DNA of 64,000 bases from Brevibacillus daliensis (GCF_021245735.1 NZ_JAJISB010000010.1:124001-188000), one strand, 5' to 3'. Counted from the first letter of the stretch, positions 38,833-48,399 are shown. Notes: generated from the letters alone by a model not told the origin. Translations and numbers: made by a program.

Positions 38833-39555
38833 ATGACGCAGACTATCCCTTATCTTGTTTATCTGGTCGACGATGAAACCAACTTGCTGGAGCTGTTGCG
38901 ATCCTATCTTGTACGAGCAGGTTTGGAAGTTAAAACCTTTCAAAGCGGGGAAGAAGTGCTTGCCGTTCTGGAGATTGATCAGGCAAAGCCCCATCTCTGG
39001 ATTCTTGACATCATGCTACCTGACATAGATGGCTATGAATTATTGCGATTAATTCGTAACAAATCATCCGAAGTACCGATCATGTTCATTTCTGCTAGAG
39101 ATCAAGATATTGATAAAATCATCGGTTTGGAACTAGGTAGCGACGACTATCTCGCCAAACCTTTTCTGCCGAGAGAATTGGTTATTAGAGCCCAACGACT
39201 CTTAAACCGTACCTATGATAAACCTGCAACATCATCACCGGGGATTCCTGTTTCCACCGACAATTATCAGGACTGGATTTCCGTTTCCGGCTACTATATT
39301 TCAGAAAAAGGACGTTTGGTGAAGGAAGACGAACAGATCATTGATTTAACAACAAAAGAATTTGACCTATTGCTATATTTTATGCAGAACCAGGGACAAG
39401 CCCTTCAGCGAGAACAAATTTTAACTGCTGTATGGGGTGACGATTATATTGGTTCAGATCGGGCTGTTGATGACTTGGTAAAGCGCATTCGAAAAAAACT
39501 ACCTAACTTTCCAATTGAAACCGTATACGGTTTTGGATACAGGATGACAAAATGA
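38833..39555 (+). CDS. OmpR-family response regulator
   Basis: 240 residues. The receiver domain has the acidic pair DDE near residue 14, phosphorylatable D58 in WILDIMLPD, a T/S-equivalent FISARD and K in LAKPF. The C-terminal winged helix is of OmpR type (DLTTKEFDLLLYFMQNQGQALQREQILTAVWG ... DRAVDDLVKRIRKKL). AAAGGAG lies 8 nt before the ATG. The stop overlaps the histidine kinase start by 4 bp (ATGA), so the pair is coupled. No target is obvious; the nearest downstream gene is the GH18 lipoprotein. Confidence 0.93.
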   Translation: MTQTIPYLVYLVDDETNLLELLRSYLVRAGLEVKTFQSGEEVLAVLEIDQAKPHLWILDIMLPDIDGYELLRLIRNKSSEVPIMFISARDQDIDKIIGLELGSDDYLAKPFLPRELVIRAQRLLNRTYDKPATSSPGIPVSTDNYQDWISVSGYYISEKGRLVKEDEQIIDLTTKEFDLLLYFMQNQGQALQREQILTAVWGDDYIGSDRAVDDLVKRIRKKLPNFPIETVYGFGYRMTK

Positions 39556-40964
39556 TAGATAAGTTCTCATTGAGAAACCAACCATTAGCCCGACAAATCT
39601 TTTTTCTTTTCTTTGCGCTGATCATCATTCTTGCAACCAGTGTCTCTATCATCTATCCGTATACACTACAAAAAATCTTGTATAGCAATACCTTTGCCCT
39701 ACTTGAAGAGGAATTTGAGCAAATCTCTAGCAATGTTGCATTTACTCAGCAAAATAGTGTAGTCAGAGTACCTGAGGGCAGTTCCCCTCGCTTACTGATG
39801 TATCTTCTGCAACACTATCGTTTTTCATTTGAAGTGCTTGTTTATGATACGCACGGTGAAGTTCTGGACGGTACCAAAGGTATCCCTGAATCTGTTGTGG
39901 ATGAATTGTATAAATCCATTTCCACACCTAGTTTTAATCTTCAAGAAGGTACTCTCAAGCATAAAGAGGACAATTATCTGTATGTCAGCCAGAAACTAAA
40001 TTTTTTTGACTTCCCGTACTACCTGGTTATATTCACCAGAGATCGTGAACTCATTCATATTAACAATATTATTACGCAGCAATTTTTCGTTCTCTTTGCG
40101 ATTTTAATTGGAGTTAGTATCTTGCTTGCTATCTGGTTTAGTGGCTATTTATCCAAGCCACTTCGTAAACTAGAAATATACTGCCAAAAAATTGCCCGTC
40201 GTCAATTTGATATCCCGCTAAATATGGATCGAAAGGATGAAATCGGACAATTAGCTCGCTCCTTCGATATAATGAAGCAACAATTAAAGGATTATGATCA
40301 ATCACAGCAACATTTTGTTCAAAATATTTCACATGAACTAAAAACCCCAATCATGGCGATTCAAGGTTATACACAAGGATTGATTGATGGTGTATTTCAG
40401 GGAGAGGAAGCAAAAAAAGGAATGGCAATTATCATGGAAGAGAGTGATCGTCTTGAGAAAGTAGTTGAGCAGCTTCTCTATCTTACTAAATTAGAGTCAG
40501 TTGACCGTATGCTTTCCTTCAACTCACTTGATCTCTCAGAGATGCTTGGATTCCTGCATCAACGTTATCAACCTTTACACAATCACTTGCATTGGAATAT
40601 ATCGTTACCGCAGAGTCTGCCCCTACTGGGCGATGGTGAACAGATTTCCATGGCGATCACCAACATCTTGGAAAATCAGCTTCGCTATGCAAAAACAACC
40701 ATTTCCATTACAGGAGAGCTTACTCAGGATGCCGTCCACATTACGATCGCCAATGATGGGCCACCGATTGAGGAAAGCGTATTGCCTAATCTGTTCCAGC
40801 GTTTTCGAAAAGGAAAAACTGGAAAGCATGGTCTCGGTTTAGCCATTTCTCGTGCGGTAGTTGAGGCCCATCGCGGTCACATCTCTGCTGAGAATCTGCC
40901 TGATGATCAGGGCGTTCAATTCCAGATTACGTTACCGATGGACCCGAATTCACCTCTTAAATAA
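39552..40964 (+). CDS. Sensor histidine kinase (HAMP, HisKA, HATPase)
   Basis: 470 residues. Two membrane segments (about 17-37 and 178-198) bracket an extracytoplasmic sensor of about 140 residues. HAMP follows (SKPLRKLEIYCQKIARRQFD), then the H-box NISHELKTPIMAIQGY and an ATPase domain with ITNILENQLRYA (N-box), IANDGPPI (G1) and KHGLGLAIS (G2). It autophosphorylates and passes phosphate to the coupled OmpR-type regulator. The signal is unknown; the sensor region has no recognised fold. A terminator follows at 40981. Confidence 0.93.
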   Translation: MIDKFSLRNQPLARQIFFLFFALIIILATSVSIIYPYTLQKILYSNTFALLEEEFEQISSNVAFTQQNSVVRVPEGSSPRLLMYLLQHYRFSFEVLVYDTHGEVLDGTKGIPESVVDELYKSISTPSFNLQEGTLKHKEDNYLYVSQKLNFFDFPYYLVIFTRDRELIHINNIITQQFFVLFAILIGVSILLAIWFSGYLSKPLRKLEIYCQKIARRQFDIPLNMDRKDEIGQLARSFDIMKQQLKDYDQSQQHFVQNISHELKTPIMAIQGYTQGLIDGVFQGEEAKKGMAIIMEESDRLEKVVEQLLYLTKLESVDRMLSFNSLDLSEMLGFLHQRYQPLHNHLHWNISLPQSLPLLGDGEQISMAITNILENQLRYAKTTISITGELTQDAVHITIANDGPPIEESVLPNLFQRFRKGKTGKHGLGLAISRAVVEAHRGHISAENLPDDQGVQFQITLPMDPNSPLK

Positions 40965-40980
40965 CAATATAATAAAAACG

Positions 40981-41017
40981 AGCCAAGCAGATATGACATT
41001 GCTTGGCTTATTTTTTT
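40981..41017 (+). terminator. Terminator after the histidine kinase
   Basis: Stem AGCCAAGCA/TGCTTGGCT followed by seven T residues. Confidence 0.88.
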
Positions 41018-41110
41018 GCGTAGAAATGTGAAACTCATATGGATTTCTATGGATATGTTTCTCGCTATTTGCAAACCCTACGCCTACTAGTATGAGAAAG
41101 GAGGGAGGAG

Positions 41111-42340
41111 ATGAAAAAGCTCTTCCCACGCTTGTATTTCCCTATTAACTTTGGGTTTATCTTCATTCTTATTATCGGATGTTCTCCTTCTTCGATGGAT
41201 ACAAGGCAGTACCATTCACAGTCCCAACAAACTAAACTGGTCCTCAATCAAAAGGAGGCTCCTTTCCACCATTTCTCTGCTGATACCATCGATTCAACAC
41301 GATATTCCGGACATATCGCATCTGAGATTCAAAAACCAGTTCGAGAAGTATTTGGTTTTTATACCGAAGAGGAAGATACCTTACCTAGCTCTGCACCTAC
41401 GCTTGCGGCTCATCACGAGAACATTAGCATGATTGCTCCCTTTACTTATAAACTGGACGAAGAAAAACCCGGTCATCTTAAAACGGATATACCTGTGGAT
41501 GTTCGGAAAAAAGTAATCGAACATGCCCATTCCCGCAATATTAAGGTGGAATTACTGGTTCACAATCTTTTTTATGGTTCAAACGCAGTAGGCAAACAAG
41601 TAGCTCGCAACATATTACGCTATCCCCACATCCAAAAAACCTTTTTCGATGAATTGCAAAAAGAAATCCTCTCCTTAGGTTACGACGGAGTCAATATTGA
41701 TATAGAAAATCTCTTTCTGGAGGACAAGGAAGCGTTCACTCGTTTTATTAAGGAATTAAGTGCTATCATGCATCAACATGGCAAATCTATTAGCGTCAAC
41801 GTACCTGCCAATACAGGTGATGACCGTGCGAATCCCTGGTCACCTTGGTTTGACTACAAAGAATTAAGCCGTTCTGTAGATAGGCTGATCATTATGGCGT
41901 ACGACGAGCACAATCCACGGACAGTGCCAGGACCTGTTGCTTCTTTTCAATGGGTAGAAGACACCATTTGCTATGCTCTTAATCAAAATGTACCAGCTAA
42001 CAAAATCCTGCTAGGTGTGGCAGGGTACGGTTGGGATTGGAGCAGCACTGGTGAAAAAGCTGCCTATACAACGTATTCCAAACTGCACGCCCATATGAAC
42101 AAGCCCGCTTCTTCATTGCAATGGGATAGCACTCATCAATCACCCCATCTCAACTATCAAGATGCAAGTGGTAATATGCATGTAGCTTGGTTCGAAAATA
42201 GTTTCAGCCTGCGCTTTAAGCTGGCGCTGGTTGAAAAATACAATCTGTCTGGCATCGCTTTATGGCGTCTTGGACTAGAGGATCCTGCTATATGGAATAC
42301 GCTATCTAGTCGGATTAAGGTTGCTAAATTGGTTCCTTAG
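41111..42340 (+). CDS. GH18-family glycosidase lipoprotein (spore-cortex YaaH/YdhD-like)
   Basis: 409 residues. The signal peptide ends at a lipobox (ILIIGC, Cys 24). The glycoside hydrolase 18 barrel starts at REVFGFYTEEE and has the catalytic DxxDxDxE motif as YDGVNIDIEN, with the acid/base Glu present. IIMAYDEHNP and VAGYGWDW match later GH18 motifs. This subgroup includes spore germination enzymes that hydrolyse N-acetylglucosamine bonds in cortex muropeptides. LysM domains found in YaaH are missing here; membrane anchoring by lipid may replace them. A strong RBS (GGAGGGAGG) precedes the ATG. Confidence 0.88.
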   Translation: MKKLFPRLYFPINFGFIFILIIGCSPSSMDTRQYHSQSQQTKLVLNQKEAPFHHFSADTIDSTRYSGHIASEIQKPVREVFGFYTEEEDTLPSSAPTLAAHHENISMIAPFTYKLDEEKPGHLKTDIPVDVRKKVIEHAHSRNIKVELLVHNLFYGSNAVGKQVARNILRYPHIQKTFFDELQKEILSLGYDGVNIDIENLFLEDKEAFTRFIKELSAIMHQHGKSISVNVPANTGDDRANPWSPWFDYKELSRSVDRLIIMAYDEHNPRTVPGPVASFQWVEDTICYALNQNVPANKILLGVAGYGWDWSSTGEKAAYTTYSKLHAHMNKPASSLQWDSTHQSPHLNYQDASGNMHVAWFENSFSLRFKLALVEKYNLSGIALWRLGLEDPAIWNTLSSRIKVAKLVP

Positions 42341-42370
42341 AAATAGCTAGGATACCATTTTTATGGAGGT

Positions 42371-42570
42371 AACCAGCTACTTTTTTCACACTTCGCTAAG
42401 GTCTTCGCCCTTCTGTGGGTTGTAAAGTCCGCTCCACGCTTTTGTCCGGGGAAGCTCACAACGATGTATTCACTGCAAGACTTGCTGGGGCTCGCTTCTT
42501 TTTCCCGGACAAAAGCCTTCCGCTGGGCAGGGCTTCGCCAAGACGCTACGTGTGAAAAAAGTAGCTGGTT
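42371..42570. repeat. Module A hairpin repeat, copy 2
   Basis: 200 bp with 21-bp perfect inverted ends (42371-42391 with 42550-42570). The internal pair is GCTTTTGTCCGGG with CCCGGACAAAAGC. Both stems differ in sequence from copy 1 yet remain complementary. It is followed 55 bp later by module B copy 2. Confidence 0.88.
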
Positions 42571-42625
42571 TTAACATGTTATGGTGAATAAAACCCGCTT
42601 TAGCGATTTTCCCCTGCAATCCTTT

Positions 42626-42833
42626 GCAGAAGAAGCACATTTTTTGTCCAGAACTATTTAAGGTCCTGCCCAGCTACTGGGTAAAGAGTGCGGACTAAAA
42701 AGTGCAACCCGTGAGACACTTCGTAGCATTGTCACCCTTTTGCACTTTCCGCACTCTTTACCCAGTAGCGGACAGTCCTCGCTCCCTTGCGGGACCTTAA
42801 CGAGTTTGCAGACAAAAAATGTGCTTCTTCTGC
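42626..42833. repeat. Module B hairpin repeat, copy 2
   Basis: 208 bp, outer 23-bp perfect inverted ends (42626-42648 with 42811-42833), inner 22-bp perfect pair (42673-42694 with 42748-42769), then AAAAGTGCAA/TTGCACTTT nearer the centre: a nearly continuous long hairpin. It occupies, with module A, the 579-bp spacer between convergent genes. Confidence 0.88.
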
Positions 42834-42860
42834 ATCCACTACAGGGCGGTTATATAAAAA

Positions 42861-42891
42861 ACTCCCCTTATGTCACCAACATAAGAAGAGT
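42861..42891 (-). terminator. Terminator after livF
   Basis: A 13-bp stem with G-U pairs (ACTCTTCTTATGT with ACATAAGGGGAGT on the minus strand) followed by a T run. Confidence 0.8.
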
Positions 42892-42919
42892 CTTATACTA
42901 AGGAATTTAGACACTCTGA

Positions 42920-43627
42920 TTACGCCAGATAAGCCTCACGCACCTGCGGATCTTGCAACAGGGTAGCCGCTTCATCCTGCAAAATTATTTGTCCTGTTTG
43001 GATAACATAGCCCCGATGTGCCACGCTAAGCGCTTGATTCGCATTTTGCTCTACCAATAGAATGGTCATGCCATTTTCATTCAGTTCTTTTACAATCTCA
43101 AAAATCTGTTCAACAAGAATTGGAGCTAGACCCATAGATGGTTCATCCAGCATGAGAATCTTTGGTTTCATCATAAGTCCCCGAGCAATGGCAAGCATTT
43201 GTTGCTCTCCACCCGACATCGTCCCACCTTTTTGAGAAATACGCTCCTTCAGGCGTGGGAAATAATGAAAAGCTCGTTCAATTCCCTCCTCAACCAGTCG
43301 CTTATCACTAACTGAAAAAGCCCCCATCTCCAGATTCTCCCGCACAGTTAGCTTGGAAAAAATCCGTCTTCCTTCAGGTACATGCGCGATGCCTAACGCT
43401 GCAATGTCATGCGGCTTTTTCCCTGTAATATCAGCTCCATTGAAATGAACCTTGCCTTCTTTTGCTTTTACTTGTCCACATATTGATTTGAGCGTCGTTG
43501 ATTTACCAGCACCATTACTACCGATAAGGGTAACGACCTCTCCTGCTTCCACTTTTATGGTAAGGCCTTTAAGCGCATGGATTCCTCCGTAATAGGTATG
43601 AATGTTACTTAGTTCCAGTAATGCCAT
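42920..43627 (-). CDS. livF: Branched-chain amino acid ABC transporter, ATP-binding protein LivF
   Basis: 235 residues. Walker A GSNGAGKST, signature MSGGEQQML and Walker B ILMLDEPSMGLAP, with LLVEQNANQAL as the H-loop region; these are standard LivF. It couples ATP hydrolysis to import with LivG and the LivH/LivM permeases. It lies 14 bp after livG and ends the livK-H-M-G-F cluster. A terminator follows. Confidence 0.96.
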   Translation of the reverse strand: MALLELSNIHTYYGGIHALKGLTIKVEAGEVVTLIGSNGAGKSTTLKSICGQVKAKEGKVHFNGADITGKKPHDIAALGIAHVPEGRRIFSKLTVRENLEMGAFSVSDKRLVEEGIERAFHYFPRLKERISQKGGTMSGGEQQMLAIARGLMMKPKILMLDEPSMGLAPILVEQIFEIVKELNENGMTILLVEQNANQALSVAHRGYVIQTGQIILQDEAATLLQDPQVREAYLA

Positions 43628-43641
43628 TTTTCTTCCTCCCC

Positions 43642-44418
43642 CTACGAAGCTTCCGTTGCACTTTTGCCAAGATACGCCTCAATTACCTTCGGATTATTTC
43701 GGATATCTTCTGGTGTGCCTTCTGCAATTTTACGACCGTAATCCAGTACGTGAATATATTCGGATAACCCCATAACCAGCTTCATGTCATGTTCAATTAG
43801 AATGATCGTCAGTTCCAATTCACATTTCAGTTGTCGAATAAATTCAGTCATTTCCACCGTTTCACGCGGGTTCATCCCTGCTGCCGGTTCATCTAGCAAA
43901 ATAATCTTGGGATTTGTTCCAAGCGCTCTGGCTATCTCCAGACGACGCTGTAATCCATAGGGAAGACTTCCTGCTGTTTCATTGGCAATATGCTCAATCC
44001 CCACATACTCCAACAATTGATAAGCCTCAACTCGTGCCCGTGCTTCTTCTTCTCGGACTTTTTTGGTGTTAAACAGAATCCCCATTAATCCTGCCTTCAA
44101 GCGAGTATGCTGTCCGATCATAACATTTTCCAGAGCGGTCATTTCCTTGAACAATCGAATATTCTGGAATGTCCGAGAGATTCCCTGTCCAGCTATTTTA
44201 TCTGGTCGGAGTCCTTTGATACTTTTACCTTCTAACAGAATTTCACCTTGATCAGGTTCGTAAAATCCCGTAATCATGTTAAAAAAAGTGGTTTTACCTG
44301 CTCCGTTTGGTCCAATAACCGCGGTAATGCTTCCCTTTTCCACTTCTAAATCAATACTATCATTAGCAACGAGACCACCGAATTTTTTTGTTAAACCTTT
44401 TGCTTCTAACAATGCCAT
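43642..44418 (-). CDS. livG: Branched-chain amino acid ABC transporter, ATP-binding protein LivG
   Basis: 258 residues. Walker A GPNGAGKTT, GISRTFQNIRLF (Q-loop region characteristic of LivG), signature LPYGLQRR and Walker B IILLDEPAAGMNP, with LIEHDMKLVMGL. Partner of LivF. It begins 13 bp after livM. Confidence 0.96.
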   Translation of the reverse strand: MALLEAKGLTKKFGGLVANDSIDLEVEKGSITAVIGPNGAGKTTFFNMITGFYEPDQGEILLEGKSIKGLRPDKIAGQGISRTFQNIRLFKEMTALENVMIGQHTRLKAGLMGILFNTKKVREEEARARVEAYQLLEYVGIEHIANETAGSLPYGLQRRLEIARALGTNPKIILLDEPAAGMNPRETVEMTEFIRQLKCELELTIILIEHDMKLVMGLSEYIHVLDYGRKIAEGTPEDIRNNPKVIEAYLGKSATEAS

Positions 44419-44431
44419 ACCGAGCTCCTCC

Positions 44432-45727
44432 TTAGCTTACGTTTTTACGTCCGGTTAGTTTGGCGAGTATTCCCTGTTTTTGCTCAGCATGAGCATGGCT
44501 CTTAATAGCACCAATATCTTCCTTCTTACGTCTTGACGGAATTAAACCATTCGGACGATACAAGGCAGCCAGGATCAGCAAAACTCCAAAAACGAGACGT
44601 TGCAGTTTAGAAGGGTCCAACTGGCTTGGCAAGGATAAAATACCTGCTTGCGACAGCTCATGAAGATAATTGGACAGCTCTTTAAGCAACTGGACCTGAA
44701 GCAAGGTAACGAAGGTTGCTCCTAAGATAACACCCGGGATACTTCCACTTCCTCCGAGAATAACCATGACGAGAATACCGATTGACTCCATTAACGTAAA
44801 GGAGGTAGGATCAATAAACGTTTGTTTAGCTGCAAAAATAACCCCAACCACACCCGCGAAGGAAGCACCTGTAGCAAATGCAGTCAGCTTAGTATTGAGC
44901 AAAGAAATCCCCATTGATTGGGCAGCCAGTTCATCTTCGCGAATCGCAATCCATGCACGACCTAGCTTGGAATGCTCTAGCTTCAAGTTCGCCCAGACTA
45001 CAAAGAATATGACTACCAATACGATAAAATAAAAATGGAAGGCATCCGAAAAGGTTTCTCCAATCAGCGAGGGAGGAGTAATGGACGATAATCCCTGTGG
45101 ACCATTTGTGATATTAACCGGTTTATCGAGGTTATTAAAGATAATTCTGACAATTTCACCAAAACCTAACGTAACAATGGCTAAGTAATCACCTTTTACC
45201 CGTAGTACAGGTAATCCCAGTAGAATACCGAAAACAGCAGCTACCAGTAATCCTACAATCAGGAACGCCCAGAACCATTCTCCCCCTAACGGAAACAAGT
45301 CCCCAGGTATAAACTCATTCGCTTGCGCCGTAGCAAATATTCCATAAGCATATGCTCCCGCTGCGAAGAAGGCTACATAGCCAAGATCAAGTAATCCTGC
45401 AAAACCGACAACAATGTTTAATCCCAACGCCATCGCTACATAGATTCCAATGTTGGTAGCAACCTCCATGTAGTAACTATTACCACCTGCCAAATAAGGA
45501 ATAATGACTAGGAGTACAAGACCTCCCAGTGCCATTCTCAACCATTTATTTGCATTCGTGTAGTAAATAATCAAGACAGATAAAATTAAGCCAACAAAGC
45601 TGGTAACTGAATCCTTCAGTACCCAGAGTGCAACGGAGCAAGCAGCAATCCACGCCAGTGTTAGCAAAAGCGGGATTGGTTGTTCTTTTGCCATTAAATT
45701 TCGGAATGTACCCATTTTGCTATTCAC
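44432..45727 (-). CDS. livM: Branched-chain amino acid ABC transporter permease LivM
   Basis: 431 residues with about ten membrane segments. The conserved VVGFAGLLDLGYVAFFAAGAY and GVAFNTKL-like AWIAIREDELAAQSMGISLLNTKL (EAA-type loop contacting the ATPases) are intact. The soluble C-terminal tail (SRRKKEDIGAIKSHAHAEQ...) is longer than usual. Start is ATG at 45727, abutting the livH stop at 45728. Confidence 0.94.
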   Translation of the reverse strand: MNSKMGTFRNLMAKEQPIPLLLTLAWIAACSVALWVLKDSVTSFVGLILSVLIIYYTNANKWLRMALGGLVLLVIIPYLAGGNSYYMEVATNIGIYVAMALGLNIVVGFAGLLDLGYVAFFAAGAYAYGIFATAQANEFIPGDLFPLGGEWFWAFLIVGLLVAAVFGILLGLPVLRVKGDYLAIVTLGFGEIVRIIFNNLDKPVNITNGPQGLSSITPPSLIGETFSDAFHFYFIVLVVIFFVVWANLKLEHSKLGRAWIAIREDELAAQSMGISLLNTKLTAFATGASFAGVVGVIFAAKQTFIDPTSFTLMESIGILVMVILGGSGSIPGVILGATFVTLLQVQLLKELSNYLHELSQAGILSLPSQLDPSKLQRLVFGVLLILAALYRPNGLIPSRRKKEDIGAIKSHAHAEQKQGILAKLTGRKNVS

Positions 45728-46684
45728 CTACACTTTCTCTTTAACTGCTTCACCAAATAATCCTTCAGGCTTAAACAGAAGCACCAGTATCAGAATGGAA
45801 AATGCAATTACATCCTTGTATTCGCCACCAAAAGCCCCATTTGTGAGTGGTCCGAGGTATGCTCCAGAGAGCGATTCAATAACTCCCAGCAAGACACCGC
45901 CTACCATAGCGCCCCGTACATTTCCGATACCACCCAGAACTGCTGCTGTAAATGCCTTCATTCCGAGAATGAAACCGATATAAGGATCGATTGTTCCGTA
46001 ATTTTGGGCAAATAATACCCCTGTAGCGCCCCCTAGGCTTGACCCAATTAAAAATGTTAACATGATTACCTTATCAACATTTATTGTCATCAGCGAAGCA
46101 GTTGACTGATCTTGTGCCACTGCTCGCATGGCGATTCCCCATTTTGTTTTGTTAATGAAGAATGAAAGAACGATCATCAATACAATTGCGGTTACAATTA
46201 CGATTAATGCTTTTGTAGGAATCTGTGCAATACCTATGTCCAGTTTTCCTGGAAAGAGTATAGGCCCCGTTAGATAAAATGCATCACGATGCAACGCTTC
46301 AGCAAAGCGTACGACGTCCTGCAACAGGAAGGATACACCGATCGCTGAAATCAGAGGTACTAACCTTGGCGAGTTTCTTAATGGTCGATAGGCGACCCGT
46401 TCAATTCCCACCCCTAACATTCCCGTAATAATCATACTGATTACCAATGCCATCAATAAGGCAATAAACGGATTCAGACCTTGTAATCCACCTAACGCGT
46501 CCATAATTAATAATACTTCCGTCCCAATAAAAGCCCCCACCATGAAGATTTCCCCATGAGAAAAATTGATAAACTCAAGAATCCCATACACCATGGTATA
46601 ACCTAGCGCCACAACAGCGTACATAAAACCAAGGGTAAGTCCGTCAACTAGTACTTGAGGTAATATCTGCAACATATTTTCCAC
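45728..46684 (-). CDS. livH: Branched-chain amino acid ABC transporter permease LivH
   Basis: About 318 residues with eight or more membrane segments. Typical LivH text: GLTLGFMYAVVALGYTMVYGILEFINFSHGEIFMVGA and GMKAFTAAVLGGIGNVRGAMVGG. GTG at 46684 has GAGGG 8 nt upstream and is chosen; ATG at 46675 or 46699 are alternatives. A 183-bp gap, containing a GC-rich hairpin and a direct repeat, separates it from livK. Confidence 0.94.
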   Translation of the reverse strand: MENMLQILPQVLVDGLTLGFMYAVVALGYTMVYGILEFINFSHGEIFMVGAFIGTEVLLIMDALGGLQGLNPFIALLMALVISMIITGMLGVGIERVAYRPLRNSPRLVPLISAIGVSFLLQDVVRFAEALHRDAFYLTGPILFPGKLDIGIAQIPTKALIVIVTAIVLMIVLSFFINKTKWGIAMRAVAQDQSTASLMTINVDKVIMLTFLIGSSLGGATGVLFAQNYGTIDPYIGFILGMKAFTAAVLGGIGNVRGAMVGGVLLGVIESLSGAYLGPLTNGAFGGEYKDVIAFSILILVLLFKPEGLFGEAVKEKV

Positions 46685-46717
46685 GCTTGCTTCCCTCATT
46701 TCCTTTCGTGATAGTTA

Positions 46718-46842
46718 TCTGATACAGTAAGAAAAACTTTAATTGAAGTCTATTCGAAGAAGCTGGTCCTTCTTTAGCGGATGTTTTTCATGCGTATCAG
46801 GATGCAATGCTCTGAAGTCTGTACTTTTCTGATACAGTAAGG
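46718..46842. repeat. Direct repeat in the livK-livH spacer
   Basis: TCTGATACAGTAAG occurs twice, at 46718-46731 and 46829-46842, about 97 bp apart. No known function. Confidence 0.5.
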
Positions 46843-46843
46843 A

Positions 46844-46869
46844 GGCGGCCCGCAAACTGCTGTGCCGCC
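46844..46869 (-). promoter_or_regulatory. GC-rich intercistronic stem-loop after livK
   Basis: GGCGGC/GCCGCC stem, without a T run, 14 bp beyond the livK stop. Such stems commonly protect the upstream mRNA so the binding protein is made in excess over the permease genes. Inference. Confidence 0.5.
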
Positions 46870-46882
46870 CCTTCCCCAATGA

Positions 46883-48061
46883 TTATTCTGCTTTTCCTAC
46901 GAAAACCTGCTTTCCGTTTTCGAACTTATAAATAAATACTTCCGCGAACTGATTGTCTCCCTTTTCATTAAAGGTCACTTTGGTAAACTGTCCTTGGAAA
47001 TCCTTTGTTTTATGAACGGCTTCCAGAACCTGTTCACGTGAAGGCTTTTTGCCCCCATTTGCTTTCGCTGCTTCCTTTAATCCGTTTAATAATACTTTCA
47101 TGGAATCATAACCATATACAGAATAGGTTTCCGGTTTCTTTTGGGTTGCCTTTTCATAATCTGCTGCCCATTTTTTACCTACTTCTGTTTGCGTAACATC
47201 CCCTGCTACCGAGGTATACACGACACCTTCAACCGCTGCGCCAGCGATATTCGCTAAATCAGAGGAGTCAATGCCATCTCCACCCATAAATATGCCTTTG
47301 TATCCTTTTTCTCGTGCCTGCTTTACGATGAGTCCACCTTCGGCATAAATACCTCCGAAGAAAATCACATCAGGATTTTTTGATACTGCCTGGTTAATTA
47401 CAGCACTGTAATCCTTTTCTCCCACCGTAATCCCTTCGTACCCCAGTACCTTTACGCCATCTTTTTCGAACTGAGCTTTTACTTGATCCCCTAAACCTTG
47501 TCCATATGCGGTTTTATCATGAATCAAGAAAGCTGTTTTTACGCCCATTGTATTCTTGGCGTACATCGCTGCGGCAGGGCCTTGTGCATCATCTCGAGCA
47601 CAAATTCGGTGAACAGTCTTTTTACCTTCTTCGGTTAGGTCGACACCCGTATTAGCTGGCGATACCATGACCAAGCTTCCTTTTTCATACACAACGGAAG
47701 ATGGAATGGCTACTCCGGTGTTGTAATGTCCTACAACACCTAATACATCCTTGTTCGATACCAGTAATTGTGCGTTGGCAACCCCTTGTTTTGGATCACC
47801 CTGATCATCCTGCGGGAACAATTGAATATCGAATCCCAATTTTGCGAACTCATCCTTCTCCTCCATCAGAGCGTAATTTGCTCCTTGTCTGATTGCATCG
47901 CCAATGTTAGCGTATGCGCCAGATAGAGGGCTTTGAGTGGCCAACTTAATAACTTCAAGACCACTTCCTTGACTGGTGCCACCTCCACATGCTGATACCA
48001 GTAAGCTCGTAGATAGTATTGCCGCTAAAAATCCCCTAGTTGCAACTTTTCCCTTTGCCAT
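46883..48061 (-). CDS. livK: Branched-chain amino acid ABC transporter, substrate-binding lipoprotein
   Basis: 392 residues. Lipoprotein signal with lipobox LVSAC (Cys 25). The mature protein is a Leu/Ile/Val-type binding protein: IKLATQSPLSGAYANIGDAIRQG at the start, VVGHYNTGVAIPSS and VSPANTG in the ligand site, and YGYDSMKVLLNGL near the C-terminus. It captures leucine, isoleucine or valine outside the membrane and delivers it to LivHMGF. First gene of the cluster. Confidence 0.95.
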   Translation of the reverse strand: MAKGKVATRGFLAAILSTSLLVSACGGGTSQGSGLEVIKLATQSPLSGAYANIGDAIRQGANYALMEEKDEFAKLGFDIQLFPQDDQGDPKQGVANAQLLVSNKDVLGVVGHYNTGVAIPSSVVYEKGSLVMVSPANTGVDLTEEGKKTVHRICARDDAQGPAAAMYAKNTMGVKTAFLIHDKTAYGQGLGDQVKAQFEKDGVKVLGYEGITVGEKDYSAVINQAVSKNPDVIFFGGIYAEGGLIVKQAREKGYKGIFMGGDGIDSSDLANIAGAAVEGVVYTSVAGDVTQTEVGKKWAADYEKATQKKPETYSVYGYDSMKVLLNGLKEAAKANGGKKPSREQVLEAVHKTKDFQGQFTKVTFNEKGDNQFAEVFIYKFENGKQVFVGKAE

Positions 48062-48179
48062 ACATGAATCCTCCTGTTCATGTTTTCTTTTTAACCAGTT
48101 ACAACGCTAAAGCTCCGGGATTTTCTATGAAGTTACAATCAGGTACAGGACTCCCTGTAATAATTACTGATTATTTTAT

Positions 48180-48207
48180 ATTTTATGATAAATAAGAAAA
48201 TTTACAA
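48180..48207 (-). promoter_or_regulatory. Possible livK promoter overlapping a CodY-like sequence
   Basis: Minus strand TTGTAA, 16-bp spacer, TAAAAT, about 120 bp before livK. AATTTTCTTATTTAT (48188-48202) matches the CodY consensus AATTTTCWGAAAATT at about 10 of 15 positions. CodY control of such transporters is known in Bacilli; the match is weak. The rest of the 48062-48399 spacer is AT-rich with no other feature seen. Confidence 0.3.
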
Positions 48208-48399
48208 GGATAAATATGATGATTGATTACATGGTTTTGAAAGATTTTAGTTGTTTCATACTAAGTAATAATTTTGGTCTTTTTGGTCTTTGTTATGATT
48301 GTATATTTCATTGCTGTTTCCCTTCTGTCTCTCTCTGTTTTTTCCTTGATTGTTTTTCGGAACAATAACAAAGAATAGAAGAGAAGGAGAGTGGATGTC

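Noticed and set aside
42341-42919. Module A/B region considered as an insertion sequence or CRISPR array
   Set aside because: No transposase frame, no regular short direct repeats with spacers; the structure is a pair of long inverted repeats.
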